A DNA stretch of 64,000 bases, from positions 1 to 64,000 of the forward strand of contig JAFZHD010000023.1 of assembly GCA_017555085.1 (NCBI GenBank), read 5' to 3'. The notes below the pieces were generated by a model. That model made no database searches. It was not told where the DNA came from and was given only the letters and a program-made list of their open reading frames with translations. The stretch is from Muribaculaceae bacterium (GTDB lineage: Bacteria > Bacteroidota > Bacteroidia > Bacteroidales > Muribaculaceae). This document shows positions 1 to 8,659 of the stretch, in pieces. The position numbers and the translations under genes are program-made. Each line of letters starts with the position of its first letter. The first letter of the stretch is position 1.

Positions 1-2
1 AA

Positions 3-35
3 CTATTGGATGAATATATTAAAAGAAAATATTAG
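3..35 (+). CDS. 3' end of a gene that starts before the window (partial)
   Basis: Only the last ten codons are visible (LLDEYIKRKY then TAG). The charged, lysine-rich tail and the perfect hairpin that follows five bases after the stop make a genuine C-terminus likely. Too little remains to name the protein. The other two forward frames either stop at once or run through the hairpin, so this frame is the best reading. Confidence 0.45.
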   Translation, partial: LLDEYIKRKY

Positions 36-39
36 GCAT

Positions 40-75
40 AAATACCCCATTGGAACGCGTTCCAATGGGGTATTT
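40..75 (+). terminator. Perfect 36-bp palindrome, likely intrinsic terminator
   Basis: A 16-base arm beginning AAATACCCCATTGG is followed by CGCG and its exact reverse complement, ending in TATTT. It lies five bases after the stop of the partial upstream gene. The tail is only weakly T-rich, so it could also be a protein-binding palindrome, but position favours a terminator. Confidence 0.6.
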
Positions 76-441
76 ATCATACTTTTTGTCTACTAAGAGT
101 TTTTTAGTGTATTTTCATCCTACTTTTTGTCCAGGTAACCTATGTGTCGTGTTAGTAGTCACACGCAACCATTCCGAACTTGTTTTTTTATGAGGCTGAT
201 GTAAGCCATCGGTACATATTGTGAGATTGCTTTTGATTGTGTGCAGTTGCTGGCCTATTGTGTGTAGATGAATAAAGCGTATGTTATTTTGTGTCGCGTG
301 TGGGGTGGGGTTCAGCAGGCCTATTTGGCAGATGCGATAGATGGCGATGCCGGGTAGTTGCTGTAATTATTGAGCCTTTGGCGTTGGGTGGCGAGAATAG
401 GGTTGATGTGTTTGTGCCAACTATGTGTAGTTAGAAATAAA
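76..441. other. Intergenic stretch with no gene recognised
   Basis: No convincing open reading frame, RNA gene or promoter is seen. The only regularity is a short direct repeat TACTTTTTGTC at about 80-90 and 121-131. The sequence is low in structure up to the rpmE terminator. Confidence 0.5.
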
Positions 442-471
442 AAAGTCCGAGACTAAAAAGACTCGGACTTT
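442..471 (-). terminator. Terminator of rpmE
   Basis: Inverted repeat AAAGTCCGAG / CTCGGACTTT around a ten-base loop. Read on the reverse strand it is followed by a run of T, and it lies 21 bases beyond the rpmE stop. Confidence 0.85.
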
Positions 472-491
472 GATATAAGAAAAATGTTTGA

Positions 492-746
492 TTATTTTTT
501 CTTGCGGTTGCCGTAGCGGCTCATGAACTTATCAACGCGACCAGCAGTGTCAACAAGTTTTTGCTTACCTGTGAAGAAGGGGTGAGAAGAACTTGTGATT
601 TCAAGTTTCACGAGGGGATAAGTAACGCCATCAACTTCGATAGTTTCTTTAGCAGCTACAGTTGAACGAGTGATGAAGATTTCTTCGTTCGACATATCTT
701 TGAATACAACTTCACGATAATTTGAAGGATGGATGTCTTTTTTCAT
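492..746 (-). CDS. rpmE2: 50S ribosomal protein L31 type B
   Basis: This 84-residue protein belongs to the large ribosomal subunit. The start [17 protein letters not shown] and the central [23 protein letters not shown] segment are characteristic of bacterial L31. It contains no cysteine, so it is the type B (non-zinc, C-minus) form that often replaces the zinc-binding form under zinc limitation. The basic end NRKKK is typical. It is transcribed from its own promoter (821-851) and closed by its own hairpin terminator, so it is probably monocistronic. Length and sequence match the family; confidence is high. Confidence 0.97.
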   Translation of the reverse strand: MKKDIHPSNYREVVFKDMSNEEIFITRSTVAAKETIEVDGVTYPLVKLEITSSSHPFFTGKQKLVDTAGRVDKFMSRYGNRKKK

Positions 747-820
747 TTTGTCTATTTATTATATTGTTTTTTATCAAAGTTAAATTAAACGCTGGTAAGG
801 CGATAATTCGTAATGGCGTG

Positions 821-851
821 CAAATTTAGCCATTTTTCTTTGATTGACAAA
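821..851 (-). promoter_or_regulatory. Promoter of rpmE
   Basis: On the reverse strand: TTTG (851-848), 19-bp spacer, TAAATTTG (828-821). This fits the Bacteroidetes -33/-7 consensus. It predicts a leader of about 65-70 nt before rpmE. A second TAACTTTG lies at 782-775 but has no matching -33 element. Confidence 0.7.
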
Positions 852-867
852 ACTTTTTCGTGAGTTT

Positions 868-2994
868 TTATTCAAATTCAATCATTGGTTGGTCGGCATT
901 TACCACTTCGTCGGGTTTTACGAGTATTCGTTTGACAGTGGCATCTTTTTCGGCCATCACATCGTTCTCCATTTTCATTGCTTCGTAAACGAGGAGAGTG
1001 GTGCCTTTTGTCACTTTGTCGCCGGGTTTTACATTGATTGAAATTACGCGTCCGCCCATAGGTGCTTTGAGCAATTCGCCAGTGATGGGTGCGTCAGCAG
1101 CGTCGAGAACTTCGTTTTCGTCGGCAAATTCAATCATTGGTTGGTCAGCGTTAACAACATCGTCGGGGTTAACGAGAACGCGTTTGATGATTACATCTTT
1201 ATCGGCGAGAACATCATTTTCCATCTTCATTGCTTCGTAAACGAGCAATACACCGCCTTTGGCAACACGGTCGCCGGGTTTCACATTGATTGAAACGATG
1301 CGTCCGCCCATAGGAGCTTTAAGCACTTCGCCTGTGATGGGAGCTTGTGCTGCTGCGGGAGCTTCTTCCTTAACTTCGGCTGCGGGAGCTTCGGTGGGAG
1401 TGTATTCTTCGGCGCGGCGTTTGCGCAAGAAGCCGTTTGCCACGCTGGGGAGAAGTTCAAGAAGGAGATATTCTTCGTCGTTAGAAGCGAGTGTCACGCC
1501 ACCGAGGTCGGCGAGAACGGGGTTTTCGGGTTTCTTGTATGAAGACACATCATAGGGACGTTCTTCGGGGCTGCCTGTGATTTTTTCGCGGAATGCGGGG
1601 TCAACGGGCACGGGAGTTTTACCATATTCGCCCTTAATCAATGAAATGAACTGATTTGAGGGGTTAGAATAGTCGGGGTTGCCTTTCTTGCGGTCGAGAG
1701 CAACGAGCACGGCTTGGCTACCTACGATTTGGCTTGTGGGAGTTACCAATGGCACGAGACCAGAATCGCGGCGAACCTTTGGAATCAAGCGCATTGCGTC
1801 GTCAAGAAGGTCTTCGGCGCCGAGTGATTTGAGTTGAGCCACCATATTTGAATACATACCGCCGGGAACTTCTGCATCTTTAACGAGCAAGTTGGGACGG
1901 GGGAAGCCAAAGTATGCTTCGATAGCATGACATGCTTCGAGAAGGGCTTCTTCTTTGTTGGCTTTTGCTGCTGCGATTGCTTTGTCAAACAATGCGTCGA
2001 TTTCAGCAGGGAGTGTATCTTTGAGGGGGTCAAAGTCTTTGGGGAATTGTTTAGCCAAGTCAAATTGTTTGAGTGATTCGCGTGCAGCACGGAGGTTTTT
2101 GCGAATTTCGCCCACTGCTTCCATGTTAACTTCAACTTCGATGCCGAGTTTTTTAGCGAATACATAAATCAATTCGAGAGCGGGAGCAGCCGAGCCACCA
2201 CCAAAGTACCAAATGTTGGTGTCAAGAATGTCAACACCATGAATCATTGCCATGAGTGATGATGCCAAACCATAGCCGGGAGTACAGTGTGTGTGGAAAT
2301 CTACGGGAACTTTCACAGCGGCTTTGAGTTTAGAGATGATTGAAGCGGCACGAGAGGGGTTTACAAGGCCGGCCATGTCTTTAAGTGTGATAATCTTTGC
2401 ACCGAGAGCTTCCATTGTTTTTGCTTTTTCAACAAAGTAGTCGTCGGTAAAGATTTTCTTGGGTTCTTCGGCTTTTTTCTTTTTACCAAACAATGAAGCG
2501 AAGAAACCTACTTTTTCTTCTTTGACGGGAGCGTCTTCTTTGGGGTCAACAGTGTAGCACACTGCGCCGTCGGGGATACCGCCAAGGTTGTTAATGAGTT
2601 TGATTGACTCTTTAACATTATCAATGTCGTTGAGCGCATCAAAAATACGCATCACGTTCAATCCGTTTTTGATTGCTTCTTTATAGAAACCTTCGAGCAC
2701 TGCATCGGGATAGGGCACATAACCGAAGAGGTTGCGACCGCGAGAAAGTGCTGTCAACAATGAACGGCCTTTCATTGCTTCGCTAACACTGCGAAGACGG
2801 TTCCAAGGCGATTCGTCGAGATAGCGCATTACTGAATCGGGTACAGCGCCACCCCAAACTTCCATGGCAAAGAAGCCAGCATTTTCATACAAAGGAAGGA
2901 GTTGGTCAATGTTTTTCTGGTCGAGACGAGTAGCGAACAAAGATTGTTGTCCGTCACGAAGAGTGAGGTCTCTGATTTTTAATTTGCGTTCCAT
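868..2994 (-). CDS. Biotin-dependent carboxyltransferase (OadA/PycB-like) with two biotinyl domains
   Basis: Carboxyltransferase subunit of the oxaloacetate decarboxylase alpha / pyruvate carboxylase B type, 708 residues. The N-terminal TIM barrel carries LRDGQQS (12-18), KDMAG (205-209) and the metal-binding HTHCTPGYG (234-242). A conserved carboxylase domain follows, then an Ala/Pro/Glu-rich linker. Two biotin-carrier domains then stand in tandem (551-624 and 635-708), each with EAMKMEN; the biotinylated lysines would be K590 and K674. The repeats are identical at 58 of 74 positions. Relatives normally have one such domain and about 600 residues. A Lys-rich insert (about 152-181, containing FFASLFGKKKK) interrupts the barrel. 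No biotin carboxylase or OadB/OadG partner lies nearby, so the direction of the reaction (decarboxylation or carboxylation) cannot be decided. A reverse-strand TACATTTG at 3086-3079 is a possible -7 box. Confidence 0.9.
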   Translation of the reverse strand: MERKLKIRDLTLRDGQQSLFATRLDQKNIDQLLPLYENAGFFAMEVWGGAVPDSVMRYLDESPWNRLRSVSEAMKGRSLLTALSRGRNLFGYVPYPDAVLEGFYKEAIKNGLNVMRIFDALNDIDNVKESIKLINNLGGIPDGAVCYTVDPKEDAPVKEEKVGFFASLFGKKKKAEEPKKIFTDDYFVEKAKTMEALGAKIITLKDMAGLVNPSRAASIISKLKAAVKVPVDFHTHCTPGYGLASSLMAMIHGVDILDTNIWYFGGGSAAPALELIYVFAKKLGIEVEVNMEAVGEIRKNLRAARESLKQFDLAKQFPKDFDPLKDTLPAEIDALFDKAIAAAKANKEEALLEACHAIEAYFGFPRPNLLVKDAEVPGGMYSNMVAQLKSLGAEDLLDDAMRLIPKVRRDSGLVPLVTPTSQIVGSQAVLVALDRKKGNPDYSNPSNQFISLIKGEYGKTPVPVDPAFREKITGSPEERPYDVSSYKKPENPVLADLGGVTLASNDEEYLLLELLPSVANGFLRKRRAEEYTPTEAPAAEVKEEAPAAAQAPITGEVLKAPMGGRIVSINVKPGDRVAKGGVLLVYEAMKMENDVLADKDVIIKRVLVNPDDVVNADQPMIEFADENEVLDAADAPITGELLKAPMGGRVISINVKPGDKVTKGTTLLVYEAMKMENDVMAEKDATVKRILVKPDEVVNADQPMIEFE

Positions 2995-3220
2995 AACTTT
3001 TAAGGTATAGTATAAATGTTTTATTGTTTAGATTTGGGTTGATTTCTAATGTAAAAACTTTACTTTATAGAAACAACACAAATGTAGTGCTTTTTATCTG
3101 AATTAAGGAAATTTATCCGTAATTTTTTTCAAATAAATCAACAATTATGCGCTAATATTTTTATTATAATAGTTTATGTGCTAAATTTGTGTTGGAAAAA
3201 GGAATATAACCCTTGATTTT

Positions 3221-3952
3221 ATGTTTGATTTTTTGAAGAAAAAGAAAGAACCGGCACACTTGTGCGTGTCAACCGATATTCACTGCCACTTGGTGCCCGG
3301 TGTTGACGATGGCGCTCGTGATGCAGCTACTGCGGCCGAGATTATAGAGCGAATGCAGGGCTGGGGCGTTAAGCGCATCATAGCATCGCCACATGTCACG
3401 CAAGACACTTTTGAGAATACTCCCGAAGTGCTTGACCAGGCATTGGCCGAGTTGAAAGCCGAGTTAATCACGAGGGGAAACGATATTGAGATTAGCCGTT
3501 CAGCCGAATATCGAATTGATGATTTTTCAATGTCGCAAATCAAAAGCGGCGTTGCCACAACATTGCCAAATTCCTATATCCTTGTCGAAAACGCGTTCAT
3601 GCAAGAACCATGGGGTCTTGACCAATTATTGTTTGATCTTCAAGTGAAGGGTTTGCGTCCCATTCTTGCTCACCCCGAACGCTATTTTTACTATCACAAA
3701 AATCAGCGCCGTTATGACGAAATTCATGCGGCAGGCACATGTTTTCAAATCAATCTGTTGAGTTTGGCCGGATATTATGGCAAGGCCGAAAAGCAGATGG
3801 CCGAGTATTTGGTGGGCAAGGGATATGTCGATTTTCTTGGCTCGGATATTCACCACCACCGCCATGTCGATTCGATTGAGGCTTATTTGCAGTCAAAGGA
3901 CTATCGCAAGATTTTGCCTAAACTCAATCTTTTAAACGACAAGGTATTATAA
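3221..3952 (+). CDS. PHP-domain tyrosine-protein phosphatase (CpsB/YwqE type)
   Basis: Metal-dependent phosphatase of the polymerase-and-histidinol-phosphatase (PHP) family, 243 residues. Metal ligands are visible in DIHCHLVPGVDDG (H21, H23), ASPH (H58), LAHPER and the C-terminal GSDIHHH. In Gram-positive capsule clusters relatives dephosphorylate bacterial tyrosine kinases; in Bacteroidetes they are usually tied to capsule or exopolysaccharide control. No capsule genes are adjacent here, so the substrate is inferred from the family only. The N-terminus (MFDFLKKKKEP) is basic and could touch the membrane. TAAATTTG at 3182-3189 is a plausible -7 box giving a leader of roughly 25 nt. It converges on the M49 gene over a shared hairpin. 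Confidence 0.87.
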   Translation: MFDFLKKKKEPAHLCVSTDIHCHLVPGVDDGARDAATAAEIIERMQGWGVKRIIASPHVTQDTFENTPEVLDQALAELKAELITRGNDIEISRSAEYRIDDFSMSQIKSGVATTLPNSYILVENAFMQEPWGLDQLLFDLQVKGLRPILAHPERYFYYHKNQRRYDEIHAAGTCFQINLLSLAGYYGKAEKQMAEYLVGKGYVDFLGSDIHHHRHVDSIEAYLQSKDYRKILPKLNLLNDKVL

Positions 3953-3983
3953 GCAGCGGACAAAATTCGGAAAGGTATAAATA

Positions 3984-4017
3984 AAAACGCGATGAACCGA
4001 TTGGCTCATCGCGTTTT
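3984..4017. terminator. Bidirectional terminator between convergent genes
   Basis: Stem AAAACGCGATGA / TCATCGCGTTTT, twelve perfect pairs, with A-rich flank on one side and T-rich on the other. It can serve both the PHP phosphatase (plus) and the M49 peptidase cluster (minus). Confidence 0.85.
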
Positions 4018-4041
4018 GTGTATGTGACAGTGTCGGGTTGC

Positions 4042-6075
4042 TTACTTTGTCAGGGGCGAGTAGTCGCGTGAGTAGCGAAGCATTTGTGACACATAGTCTT
4101 CTTCAAAGTTGAGCGTTACATCAACAATCTTGCCTTCGGCATCATATACGGGGGTATAGATGGGGTTAACAAAGCCTTTGTATGGTGCGATGTTGAGTGT
4201 TGCGTAGCGGTCGAGCACTTCTTTGTGGAGAGCAGGGTTGACTTTGACAGCATATTTTTCAACGATGTTGCGTCCTGCTTCGTAGTCGCCTTCACTCTTG
4301 ATGCGTTGAATTTCTTTGAGCAATGAGCCGAAGAGACCGCGGAGTTTGTCGTAATCGTTGATTTTTATAAATGTCTTGCCGTCGATAGTGTCGAGTTCGA
4401 TAACATTTTCTGCTTTACCGTTTTCATAAGCCCATTCGGCAATGAGTTTGCGGTTTCGCATGTGTGATTCTTCCACATCTTTACCGGGCTCAATGCGCAT
4501 GAGTTGAGTCATCATACCGTTGAGGATATACTTGTAGTATTCGGCTTTGTAGGCTTCGGGGTTGTCGAGAAGACCGATTTCAACGAGTTTGGGGTCAGCG
4601 AGATAGTAGAGCGCAAAGAGGTCGGCACGAGTTTCTTCGATAGTAGCGCCGTGAGCTTTCAATGCATCGGGGTCAACGCCGGGGAGCAATTTGCCAGAGC
4701 CGTGGCCGAGACACTCGTGAAGGTCGGTGTGAAGGTTATCGGTAATGAAGAGATATTTGCCCATCAATTCACGAGTAGGTTGGTCGATAACAAATTCTTC
4801 GTTGAAGCCGTTGCCTTGTGAAGCCGCGTCATAGGCTTGTGTGATATTCTCGATTGTAACCGATTTAGAGCCGTAGTTTGCACGAATCCAGTTAGAGTTG
4901 GGCAAGTTGATGCCGATGGGAGTAGCGGGGTAAGCGTCACCAGCGAGGATAGCCGCAGTGATAACTTTGGCTGAAACGCCTTTCACTTCTTCTTTGCGGA
5001 AACGAGGGTCGATGGGCGAGTTGTCTTCAAACCATTGAGCATTGTCGCTGATTGTTTGTGTGCGGTTAGATGCTTCAACATTTTTGAAGTTAACGATTGA
5101 TTCCCAAGCACCGGTCATGCCGAGGGGGTCGCCGTATGACTCGATGAAACCGTTGATGAAGTCAACTTGCGATGCAGTGTCTTGCAGCCAAAGGATTGAG
5201 TACTCGTCAAAGAGGCTGAGGTCGCCTGTGTTATAGTAGTTGATGAGTGAAGCGATAGTGTTGCGTTGAGCATCGTTTTCGGCATATTCCATTGCCTTTT
5301 CCAAGTGAGAAACGATTACTTTAATCGCTTCGGCATAAAGGCCGTTAGCCGAGTAAACTTCTTCGGTTACTTTACCGTCTTTTTTCACTTTGCGTGAGTT
5401 GAGACCATAAGAGATGGGAGTGGCATCTTTGGGGTCTTTGAGGGCTGCAAAGTATTCTTCAACTTCGGCTTGTGTAACACCGTCATAAAGGTTGTTGGCC
5501 GATGTTGTGATGAGGTCTTCGCCTTCGGCTTGGTTAACACGTTTAGCCATGACTGTGGGGTCAAAGATGACAGGGGTCAACTCGGCAATCATTTCGTCAA
5601 CCGATTGGCCGTTGAGGGGGAGCGATTCGGGATCAAGTGCTTTCACTTGTGCTGCGAAAAATTCGGCAGAGAACTCAGGAATGAACTTGTCCATTGAATA
5701 GTGGTGGTGAATGCCGTTGGCAAACCAAATGAGTTTCAAGTATTTTTCAAATGCTTTGAACTCATCGGCATTCTTGTCGCCTGCATAGTTGGTGTAGATT
5801 TGTTCCATCACTTGACGGATGCGCAAGTTGTGTTTGCCGTTTTGATCCCAGAGGATGTCACGGCCGGCAATTGCGGCTTCTGTGAGGTGATAGATGAGCG
5901 CTTTTTGCTGTGTAGAGAGTGCTTCGAAACCGGGTACTTTGTAGCGGAGAACTTCGATGTCGGCAAAGCGGTCGACAGTGTAGTCGAAGTCGTCAACAGG
6001 TTGTTGAGTCATATTGCAAGATGAGATAGTGAGCGCGATTGCTGCACCGGGAATAAATTTGTTTAAGAATGACAT
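4042..6075 (-). CDS. M49 family zinc peptidase, dipeptidyl-peptidase III-like lipoprotein
   Basis: Zinc-dependent exopeptidase of 677 residues, nearly the length of the characterised Bacteroides thetaiotaomicron DPP III. The hallmark M49 motif HECLGH is at 453-458 (zinc ligands H453 and H458, catalytic E454). The second motif EETRAD has the third ligand at E481. The 28-residue spacing is that of the short bacterial form; the Cys in HECLGH is also known from the Bacteroides enzyme. The N-terminus has a basic start, a hydrophobic stretch and the lipobox ISSC (Cys20), so the protein is probably lipid-anchored in the envelope and trims oligopeptides. It is the last gene of the dxr-rseP-methyltransferase cluster, 27 bp after its neighbour, and ends before a strong hairpin. 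Confidence 0.92.
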   Translation of the reverse strand: MSFLNKFIPGAAIALTISSCNMTQQPVDDFDYTVDRFADIEVLRYKVPGFEALSTQQKALIYHLTEAAIAGRDILWDQNGKHNLRIRQVMEQIYTNYAGDKNADEFKAFEKYLKLIWFANGIHHHYSMDKFIPEFSAEFFAAQVKALDPESLPLNGQSVDEMIAELTPVIFDPTVMAKRVNQAEGEDLITTSANNLYDGVTQAEVEEYFAALKDPKDATPISYGLNSRKVKKDGKVTEEVYSANGLYAEAIKVIVSHLEKAMEYAENDAQRNTIASLINYYNTGDLSLFDEYSILWLQDTASQVDFINGFIESYGDPLGMTGAWESIVNFKNVEASNRTQTISDNAQWFEDNSPIDPRFRKEEVKGVSAKVITAAILAGDAYPATPIGINLPNSNWIRANYGSKSVTIENITQAYDAASQGNGFNEEFVIDQPTRELMGKYLFITDNLHTDLHECLGHGSGKLLPGVDPDALKAHGATIEETRADLFALYYLADPKLVEIGLLDNPEAYKAEYYKYILNGMMTQLMRIEPGKDVEESHMRNRKLIAEWAYENGKAENVIELDTIDGKTFIKINDYDKLRGLFGSLLKEIQRIKSEGDYEAGRNIVEKYAVKVNPALHKEVLDRYATLNIAPYKGFVNPIYTPVYDAEGKIVDVTLNFEEDYVSQMLRYSRDYSPLTK

Positions 6076-6102
6076 AATTATATATGTGATATTTGTTGGT
6101 TA

Positions 6103-7284
6103 TTATTCGACATAGAGAATAAGACCTTTGAGGTATTCGCCTTCGGGGTGGTAGATGTTGATGGGGTGGTCGGCGGGTTGTGTGAGTTGATGCAAGATTC
6201 TTACCTTGCGTTTTGACATGGCCGCTGCCGAGAACACCGCGAGGCGGAACTGCTCTTTGCTGATTGCTTGTGAGCATGAGAATGTGAACAAGATGCCGCC
6301 GGGACGAATTTTCTCAAAAGCCATGGCGTTGAGTTTGCGATAACCTATCATTGCGTTCTTGATGGCACTGCGATGTTTGGCAAATGCGGGAGGGTCGAGA
6401 ATGATGAGGTCATATTTGTCGTCAATGCCGTTGAGGAATTTGAATGCATCTTCGGCAAAGGCTTGGTGGCGAGTGTCGCCGGGGAAGTTGAGCTCGACAT
6501 TTGCGTTTGTGAGCGTGATAGCCTTTGAAGAACTGTCAACCGAGTGTACAAGGTTGGCACCGCCTCTCATTGCGTAGAACGAGAAACCGCCGGTGTAGCA
6601 GAACATGTTGAGCACATTGCGACCTGCTGCATAATGTTCGAGAAGGCTGCGGTTGTCGCGTTGGTCCACAAAGAAGCCTGTCTTTTGGCCTTTGAGCCAG
6701 TCGACATGGAATTTCAAGCCGTTTTCAACTGCGATGTTGGTCTCAAACGAGCCGATGATATAGTCGTTTTGAGGGTCGAGTTGAGCTTTGAAGGGGAGAG
6801 TGGTTTCTGACTTGTAATATACATTTTTGATGTCTGCGCCATCAAGGTTGACAAGGGCGTTGGCAATGATGTTGCGTGCAAAGTGCATACCTGGCGAGTG
6901 GGCTTGAACAACGGCAGTGTTGCCATAAAGGTCAACGATGAGGCCGGGCAAGAAATCGCCTTCGCCGTGAACGAGTCGCATTGCGTTGTTGTCTTGGCGA
7001 ATGAGGTTGAGAGTGCGGCGAAGATTGTATGCGGCAGTGAGTCGGTCGGCAAAGAAAGCCTCGTCAATGGCGATGTCGTCAAACGAGAGAATGCGCACAA
7101 CGATGCTGCCAATCTGGAAATGTCCGATGCCGATAAAATCACCGGTGCTTGTTACGACTTTAACAGTCTCGCCCTCTTCGATGTTTTCGGGCATTGATGC
7201 TACCGCGCCCGAGAATACCCAAGGGTGGAGGCGTAGCAGAGATTCTTCTTTGCCTTTTTTGAGGCGTATGATTTTGTATTCCAT
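6103..7284 (-). CDS. rlmI: Class I rRNA (cytosine-C5) methyltransferase, RlmI-like
   Basis: S-adenosylmethionine-dependent methyltransferase of the COG1092 group, 393 residues. The N-terminus (MEYKIIRLKKGKEESLLRLHPWVFSGAV) is the PUA-type RNA-binding region. The Rossmann fold shows motif I in MFCYTGGFSFYAMRGGA, motif IV LDPPAFAK and the Cys-containing FTFSCSQ segment. In E. coli RlmI makes m5C1962 in 23S rRNA; relatives with this layout are annotated by that similarity, so the exact nucleotide is inferred. It lies 10 bp from rseP and 27 bp from the M49 gene, consistent with one transcript. Confidence 0.87.
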   Translation of the reverse strand: MEYKIIRLKKGKEESLLRLHPWVFSGAVASMPENIEEGETVKVVTSTGDFIGIGHFQIGSIVVRILSFDDIAIDEAFFADRLTAAYNLRRTLNLIRQDNNAMRLVHGEGDFLPGLIVDLYGNTAVVQAHSPGMHFARNIIANALVNLDGADIKNVYYKSETTLPFKAQLDPQNDYIIGSFETNIAVENGLKFHVDWLKGQKTGFFVDQRDNRSLLEHYAAGRNVLNMFCYTGGFSFYAMRGGANLVHSVDSSSKAITLTNANVELNFPGDTRHQAFAEDAFKFLNGIDDKYDLIILDPPAFAKHRSAIKNAMIGYRKLNAMAFEKIRPGGILFTFSCSQAISKEQFRLAVFSAAAMSKRKVRILHQLTQPADHPINIYHPEGEYLKGLILYVE

Positions 7285-7294
7285 TGTTTAGTGC

Positions 7295-8659
7295 TTATTT
7301 GAAGAAGAAACGGTATATGTCGTTGCCGTTGGCAAAAATGAGCAATGCAAAGATGAAAATCATGCCGGCAACCTGTGCATATTCAAGGAACTTGTCGCTT
7401 GGTTTGCGGCGGGCGATGATTTCGTAGAGGAGGAAGAGCACATGTCCGCCATCGAGTGCGGGGATGGGAATGATGTTCATGAACGCGAGCACTACCGAGA
7501 GGAATGCCGCGATTTCCCAGAATGAGCGCCAATTCCAAGTGTCGGGGAAGATGCTGCCGATTGATCCGAAACCGCCAAGGCTTTGTGCGCCTTCGGCTGT
7601 GAAAAGGTGTTTGAGCGAACTTACATAAGAAGCAAGTGTTGTTGTGCCGATTTCCCAACCTTTGGGAATTGATTCAAAGAATGAGTATTCGACAATCTCG
7701 ATGGGGTAGATGTCGGTGATGGGGCGCAACTGAATGCCGATTTTGCCAGCTTCGGTGGGTGTGATGTTGAGGTCAACAAGTTGGCCGTTGCGGTCAACAG
7801 TGATTGATGTCTCTTTGCCGCCGTTTTGGGCCAATGCGGGAGTAAATTCGGTGAAAGAGGGAGTGCTGACGCCGCCAACAGCCACAATGTGGTCGCCTTC
7901 TTGCATGCCAGCAACTGATGCGGGGTCGCCTGCAACTACTTTCTGCACATAAACGGGAACGCGATAGGCAAAGAAACCGTCTTCTTCGTTAAGGCGGAAA
8001 AGGAAGTCATCGGGAATGTTGATGTTGACAGTGTCGGTTTTGCCGCGGAGAACGGTTACGACATCGGCTTCAATCATTTGCATTGTGTGGTTGCGGTCAG
8101 ATGCGTTGATTTTCACGCCATCGGCCATCAAGGGTATATCGCCGTTTTGGAATCCTACGGCTTGTGCGGCGGGAACATAGTCAAGGCCTTCGCTTGCGTT
8201 TTCAAATGCGATGGTCTTTTCGCCCCAACTGAATGCGATGCCCGAGTAGATGATGACTGCGAGAATGAAATTGAACAATACGCCGCCAATCATTACCAAC
8301 AAGCGTTGCCAAGCGGGTTTAGAACGGAATTCCCAAGGTTGTGCGGGTTTTTCCATTTGCTCTTTGTCCATAGATTCGTCAATCATACCGGCGATTTTCA
8401 CATATCCGCCCAATGGCAACCAACCGATACCATATTCGGTGTCGCGCCAAGTGGTTTTCAATGTGCCGTCGGGGTTGAGTTTCTCAATTTCTTTGGGTTT
8501 CCATTTGAAAAGCGAAAACCAAGGGTTGAAAAATAAGTAGAATTTTTCCACCTTGATGCCAAATGTGCGGGCAAAGATATAGTGGCCAAATTCGTGAACA
8601 ATGACGAGCAATGCTAATGCCGCTACAAGTTGGGCGGCTTTGATGAGAAATACTTCCAT
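7295..8659 (-). CDS. rseP: RIP metalloprotease RseP (site-2 protease)
   Basis: Inner-membrane zinc protease that cuts membrane-spanning substrates, classically anti-sigma factors; 454 residues. The first membrane segment carries the metal motif HEFGH (H22, E23, H26) and the last third carries the partner motif ALDGGH. Periplasmic PDZ-like regions lie between (for example PASVAGMQEGDHIVAVGG). The C-terminal hydrophobic helix ends at IYRFFFK. Its start overlaps the dxr stop by one base (TAATG), so the two are probably translationally coupled. The dxr-rseP order is widely conserved in bacteria. Confidence 0.96.
   Translation of the reverse strand: MEVFLIKAAQLVAALALLVIVHEFGHYIFARTFGIKVEKFYLFFNPWFSLFKWKPKEIEKLNPDGTLKTTWRDTEYGIGWLPLGGYVKIAGMIDESMDKEQMEKPAQPWEFRSKPAWQRLLVMIGGVLFNFILAVIIYSGIAFSWGEKTIAFENASEGLDYVPAAQAVGFQNGDIPLMADGVKINASDRNHTMQMIEADVVTVLRGKTDTVNINIPDDFLFRLNEEDGFFAYRVPVYVQKVVAGDPASVAGMQEGDHIVAVGGVSTPSFTEFTPALAQNGGKETSITVDRNGQLVDLNITPTEAGKIGIQLRPITDIYPIEIVEYSFFESIPKGWEIGTTTLASYVSSLKHLFTAEGAQSLGGFGSIGSIFPDTWNWRSFWEIAAFLSVVLAFMNIIPIPALDGGHVLFLLYEIIARRKPSDKFLEYAQVAGMIFIFALLIFANGNDIYRFFFK

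Noticed and set aside
80..131. Two copies of TACTTTTTGTC that might form a repeat array
   Set aside because: Only two short copies at irregular spacing; too little to support a CRISPR or operator claim.
844..1555. Several forward-strand ORFs across the carboxyltransferase gene
   Set aside because: They are antisense shadows of a strongly conserved reverse-strand protein; none has a recognisable product or start signal.
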